A program made the position numbers and the translations under genes. Source: Dethiobacter sp. (GTDB taxonomy: Bacteria; Bacillota; Dethiobacteria; DTU022). Taken from it: a stretch of DNA of 8,885 nucleotides. The stretch spans positions 1 to 8,885 of the forward strand of contig JAGXSR010000100.1 of the NCBI GenBank assembly GCA_018333405.1, in the 5' to 3' direction. The notes under the pieces are model-generated. The model was not told the DNA's origin, made no database searches, and saw only the letters and a list, made by a program, of their open reading frames with translations. Below, one piece after another: positions 6,596 through 8,885 of the stretch; the stretch's first letter is position 1, and every line of letters begins with the position of its first letter.

Positions 6596-6677
6596 TAGCG
6601 CTATCTGCCCGCTCCGGCTTCCCGGAGTTACCATAGCCTTACTTCTTAGGACTTGTTTCGCCGCGTTTCCGCAAGTC
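6596..6677 (-). other. Two GC-rich hairpins downstream of sigma-54 candidate P2
   Basis: GACTTG (6650-6655) pairs with CAAGTC (6672-6677). CTCCGG (6612-6617) pairs with CCGGAG (6622-6627) around a CTTC tetraloop, and an outer GCTAT/ATAGC pair (6600-6604 with 6633-6637) encloses it. A transcript from P2 would start near 6681, only a few bases before the first hairpin. No U-tract follows, so these are not intrinsic terminators. I do not recognise a known riboswitch class in it. Confidence 0.4.
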
Positions 6678-6691
6678 TTTAATTTATACTA

Positions 6692-6707
6692 AGCAATAAT
6701 CATACCA
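6692..6707 (-). promoter_or_regulatory. Sigma-54 promoter candidate P2
   Basis: The minus strand reads TGGTATGATTATTGCT. The GG (-24) and GC (-12) elements have exact consensus spacing, and the TTGCT half is a full match. It lies about 100-140 bases from the TGTAGC/GCTACA sites, the usual distance for enhancer-binding proteins. A transcript from here would have a 5' leader of about 320 bases. Confidence 0.55.
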
Positions 6708-6810
6708 AAAATAAGATCCGTATTTTAAAGGCCTTCCCAAAACATTTCTGAAAATAATGTTGTCTGTTGTAACTAAAGGACAACGGTTTAGAGAAAATAT
6801 ATGTATATTA

Positions 6811-6848
6811 TGTAGCTATTTGGCTACAATACGCACGTTTGCGCTACA
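6811..6848. promoter_or_regulatory. Probable enhancer sites for the sigma-54 activator
   Basis: TGTAGC (6811-6816) and GCTACA (6823-6828) form a perfect palindrome with a 6-base spacer. A further GCTACA lies at 6843-6848, exactly 20 bases after the previous one, or about two helical turns. Between them CGCA/TGCG (6832-6835 with 6840-6843) makes another small inverted repeat. Fis-type HTH dimers bind such dyads upstream of -24/-12 promoters. The position, just after the activator gene and upstream of both promoter candidates, suits an upstream activating sequence. Confidence 0.55.
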
Positions 6849-6874
6849 TTTTGTTAAAACAATAACATGATATT

Positions 6875-8305
6875 CTATTTTTGGACGGGATAACATTGCA
6901 GTGAAAACTTCTTTAGCTTTTTATACAAGGTAACCCGGTTAATTCCCAATAATTTTGCCGCCCTTGTCTTGTTACCCTTGCATATTTGCAGCGCATTTCT
7001 AATCGCTTTAGTTTCAGATTCAACTATTTCGTCTTTTAAACAGTAATCACCTATACTGTCCACAAAATCAAGTCTTGACGCTAACCAGCTAAAATGGGAT
7101 ATATCCAGCCGGCCTTTTATGCAAGTATTCATCGCTCTTTCTATGGCGTTTTCCAATTCACGGGCATTGCCGGGCCAATTATACTGCAACAGTAAATCAA
7201 CCGTTCCATTGTCAATACCAGATATGTTCAGCCCTAAAGTGTTGTTTAATTTTCGGATGAAATGGTCGATAAGCAGTGGAATGTCTTCCTTTCTTTCGCG
7301 TAGCGGGGGAATCTTGATCACTACAACGCTCAGTCTATAATAAAGATCTTCTCTGAAGCTTTGCTTATTTACCAGATCTTCCAAGGGTTGGTTGGTTGAT
7401 GAAATAACCCGAACATCTACCGGTATAGGTTTTTCCGAACCGATTTTATCTATCTCTTTTTCTTGTATTACCCTCAACAACTTAACCTGCAAGCTTAAAG
7501 GCATCTCGTTTATTTCGTCTAAAAGAATGGAGCCTCGATTGGCGATCTCCAGCTTTCCCACTTTTCCCTTCTTGCTGGCACCCGTAAAAGCTCCTTCCGT
7601 GTAGCCAAACAGCTCCGACTCCAACAATTCGTGAGGAATAGCGGCGCAATTGATCCTGACAAGAGGATGATGTCTCCTGTCGCTCTCCTGGTGTATGGCA
7701 TGCGCAACTAATTCCTTTCCCGTTCCCGTATCTCCCTCGATTAAAACCGTAGAGCCGGTGGCGGCAACTTGTTTAATCAACTTTTTTAAATTTTTATTTG
7801 CCGGTGATTGCCCGATTATACTATTCAAATTGTATTTGGCGCCCTGAAGCAGTTTGACTTCTCGCTTATAGTATTCCAATTCACCTTTGAGCTTTTGAGT
7901 GAGCGTATTTACAAATTCGAAATCATCGCCAATCTTCTCGGTAAAAATCATGGTTACGGCGCCGATCAGTTTTCCGTCAACCTCCAGTGGAATACGGTTG
8001 CATATTACTTTTTTCCCTTTGACTATAGAAGTATCGGCATATTCCGCCACGCCTGTTTTTACGATAATATCCAACCTGGTCGTCGGAACAATCTCCCTGA
8101 CTCTCCTGCCTACGACATCATTAGCTTTGATCCCCAAAAAATTGGCATATTTATCGTTTACATAGACAATTCTAGCCTCTGTGTCCACTACCATAACGCC
8201 CACAACATTCTCCAAAATCAACTTGTAGAAAAATATACTGTCATAGTCAAAATTTCGCATAACAGAGATACCCCGTTTAACCGATTTAGCTGTAGACCCG
8301 GCCAT
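6875..8305 (-). CDS. Sigma-54-dependent transcriptional activator with PAS sensor domain
   Basis: This protein of up to 476 residues has three parts. A PAS domain (about 25-120, with ENVVGVMVVDTEARIVYVND) probably senses a small ligand. After a charged linker (about 130-155) comes the AAA+ ATPase (about 160-395), with Walker A GDTGTGKE (191-198), the sigma-54-contacting GAFTGA loop (238-243), Walker B ILLDE (260-264), FREDLYYRL with its arginines (317-325) and WPGNARELENAIER (377-390). The C-terminal Fis-type helix-turn-helix is KTRAAKLLGINRVTLYKKL. No phosphorylatable receiver domain is present, so it probably responds directly to a metabolite. ATG at 8305 gives the longest form. ATG at 8260 would drop 15 basic, non-PAS residues and is equally plausible, since neither has a strong ribosome binding site. 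The likely target is the dctP operon directly downstream, where -24/-12 sites are seen. Confidence 0.93.
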   Translation of the reverse strand: MAGSTAKSVKRGISVMRNFDYDSIFFYKLILENVVGVMVVDTEARIVYVNDKYANFLGIKANDVVGRRVREIVPTTRLDIIVKTGVAEYADTSIVKGKKVICNRIPLEVDGKLIGAVTMIFTEKIGDDFEFVNTLTQKLKGELEYYKREVKLLQGAKYNLNSIIGQSPANKNLKKLIKQVAATGSTVLIEGDTGTGKELVAHAIHQESDRRHHPLVRINCAAIPHELLESELFGYTEGAFTGASKKGKVGKLEIANRGSILLDEINEMPLSLQVKLLRVIQEKEIDKIGSEKPIPVDVRVISSTNQPLEDLVNKQSFREDLYYRLSVVVIKIPPLRERKEDIPLLIDHFIRKLNNTLGLNISGIDNGTVDLLLQYNWPGNARELENAIERAMNTCIKGRLDISHFSWLASRLDFVDSIGDYCLKDEIVESETKAIRNALQICKGNKTRAAKLLGINRVTLYKKLKKFSLQCYPVQK

Positions 8306-8340
8306 CTGTCTTAAGTTTTGGCGACCCGGCTGAAAATCAA

Positions 8341-8493
8341 CACTTGGTTAAAGATCAGATTCCTTTATGCGCCGCCAGGATCTGCTTTCCCCAAGGCTTA
8401 ACCGTGGTAGCACTTTTGCCGCCGTGATCTTCACGCTTCTACATGCGCTGCAAACACCCTTGCCGTTGCTTAGCCTGCGTTAGGGCTTCCGGC
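8341..8493 (-). ncRNA. Candidate structured leader RNA or repeat element upstream of the activator
   Basis: Several inverted repeats are nested here. CTTGG (8343-8347), AAAG (8350-8353) and CAGAT-CC (8356-8363) pair with GGATCTG (8378-8384), CTTT (8385-8388) and CCAAG (8391-8395). Alternatively GGTTAA (8346-8351) plus CAC (8341-8343) can pair with TTAACC-GTG (8398-8406), which excludes the first outer stem. Further up, CGTGA/TCACG (8423-8435) and a double stem GCCG-AGCC/GGCT-CGGC (8462-8493) follow. The strand is assigned because it would form the 5' leader of the activator mRNA. It matches no riboswitch class I know, and it could equally be a dispersed intergenic repeat. Confidence 0.35.
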
Positions 8494-8683
8494 GCTCAGT
8501 TTACTTCTCTTTGTTCCGATCCTTTTCCTGCCGTTATATCTGATATTATGCCAGGGAGCGTTTGCGTTCTTTAAAGCAACCTTCTTGTGCAACCAAAAAG
8601 CGCAAAAATTCCCAAAAGGATACCGGTGTATATTATTGAACTAAATCCTCCACAGATGAAAAAGCGCTCTTTGCTTACACCTT

Positions 8684-8689
8684 TATAAT
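8684..8689 (+). promoter_or_regulatory. -10 element candidate for the lipoprotein gene
   Basis: A perfect TATAAT hexamer lies 24 bases before the lipoprotein ATG. No convincing -35 box is found 16-18 bases upstream, so the call rests on the hexamer and its position only. Confidence 0.3.
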
Positions 8690-8713
8690 CAGTACAGGGG
8701 AGGCCTTTCGCTG

Positions 8714-8885
8714 ATGAAGAAGCTAAAAACTGTCCTATACGTTATCCTCGTCGTCGCGCTCCTTATCGTCCCGCTCATGTTCACAGGAGGCTGCGCCGCT
8801 TCTAATCCTGATTCGGGGTCCCCGGATCGCGGCGGAAATGAGCCTGTTGAAGATCCGGAAGCAGAGGTCCGCCGCCGGCAGGAAG
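8714..8885 (+). CDS. Putative lipoprotein, N-terminal fragment (cut by window edge)
   Basis: The first 57 codons are visible. They read MKKLKTVLYVILVVALLIVP, then LMFTGGC: a basic start, a hydrophobic core and a cysteine at position 27 in a lipobox-like TGGC context. The -3 residue is Thr or Phe rather than the usual Leu, so lipid attachment is likely but not certain. After the cysteine the chain becomes rich in Ser, Pro, Gly, Asp and Glu (AASNPDSGSPDRGGNEPVED), a flexible linker typical of surface lipoproteins. GGGGAGG lies 10 bases upstream of the ATG. It is divergent from the activator, and nothing in it ties it to the TRAP/saccharopine operon. The function lies in the missing part and cannot be named. 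Confidence 0.72.
   Translation, partial: MKKLKTVLYVILVVALLIVPLMFTGGCAASNPDSGSPDRGGNEPVEDPEAEVRRRQE

Larger units (their letters stand above)
6359..6874 (-). other. 516-base non-coding regulatory region between activator gene and dctP
   Basis: No long ORF exists here on either strand. From the activator side it contains a TGTAGC/GCTACA palindrome with an extra half-site, an AT-rich stretch, sigma-54 promoter candidate P2, a segment with two GC-rich hairpins, three TGTC repeats, a possible sigma-70 promoter, sigma-54 promoter candidate P1, a 15-codon ORF and the dctP ribosome binding site. The amount and arrangement of sites fit an enhancer-activated promoter region for the dctPQM-LKR-SDH operon. 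Confidence 0.7.
8306..8713. other. 408-base intergenic region between divergent genes, with structured segment
   Basis: No complete gene is supported here. The part nearest the activator (8341-8493) is dense in inverted repeats. The middle and right part (8494-8683) is A/T-rich and shows no structure I can name, apart from a -10-like TATAAT before the lipoprotein gene. A clear promoter for the activator gene was not identified. Confidence 0.6.

Noticed and set aside
6811..6828. TGTAGC/GCTACA palindrome as an intrinsic terminator of the activator gene
   Set aside because: The stem is only 6 bp and is followed on the minus strand by TAATATACAT rather than a U-run. The repeated half-site 20 bases away fits protein binding better.
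6359..6874. Lysine riboswitch (L-box) before the transporter operon
   Set aside because: I looked for it because of the lysine enzymes, but the conserved L-box core segments are not present on the minus strand.
7808..8314. 168-codon open frame on the plus strand
   Set aside because: It is the mirror of the activator's PAS and linker region. The minus-strand reading has clear motifs and the plus-strand reading has none.
1..8885. CRISPR array, tRNA, rRNA or intact insertion sequence
   Set aside because: No regularly spaced direct repeats, cloverleaf or transposase-coding frame was seen on either strand.

Overview
The window reads as part of a catabolic operon from an anaerobic Gram-positive bacterium, probably a clostridium-like Bacillota. 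The grounds are purine-rich Shine-Dalgarno sites of the AAGGAGG type before most genes, roughly balanced base composition, a lipoprotein-type TRAP binding protein and a PAS-containing sigma-54 activator. No rRNA, tRNA or long unique marker is present, so the taxonomic call is an inference.

Read in the direction of transcription (minus strand, right to left), a sigma-54-dependent activator (PAS, AAA+ with GAFTGA, Fis-type HTH; 6875-8305) is followed by a 516-base non-coding regulatory region. That region holds a TGTAGC/GCTACA palindrome with a third copy of the half-site, two good -24/-12 sigma-54 promoter candidates, a possible sigma-70 promoter and a 15-codon ORF with a strong ribosome binding site. 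Next come a TRAP transporter (dctP 5219-6358, dctQ 4591-5109, dctM 3259-4584), a lysine-ketoglutarate reductase-like protein (1826-3145), a saccharopine dehydrogenase (489-1811), a small 2Fe-2S protein (40-345), and the first 14 codons of an FAD/NAD(P)-binding oxidoreductase that runs off the left edge. All of these lie on one strand with short gaps, so they probably form one operon or two linked ones. A GC-rich hairpin at 425-444 may partly separate the last two genes.

The two dehydrogenases together match the two halves of the eukaryotic bifunctional aminoadipate semialdehyde synthase (LKR/SDH). Here they are separate, adjacent genes in the order LKR then SDH. The likely chemistry is lysine + 2-oxoglutarate to saccharopine, then saccharopine to aminoadipate semialdehyde + glutamate. 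The TRAP binding protein resembles the TakP branch, which binds 2-oxo acids. The 2Fe-2S/FAD pair resembles subunits of opine, hydroxyproline and HcnABC-type dehydrogenases. Transport, opine-type chemistry and a dedicated sigma-54 switch therefore look like one catabolic module, although its true substrate cannot be read from sequence alone.

The right-hand 408 bases between the activator and a divergent lipoprotein gene (8714 to the edge, plus strand) carry no convincing complete gene. They do contain a 150-base segment rich in nested and mutually exclusive inverted repeats, lying in the leader of the activator gene.
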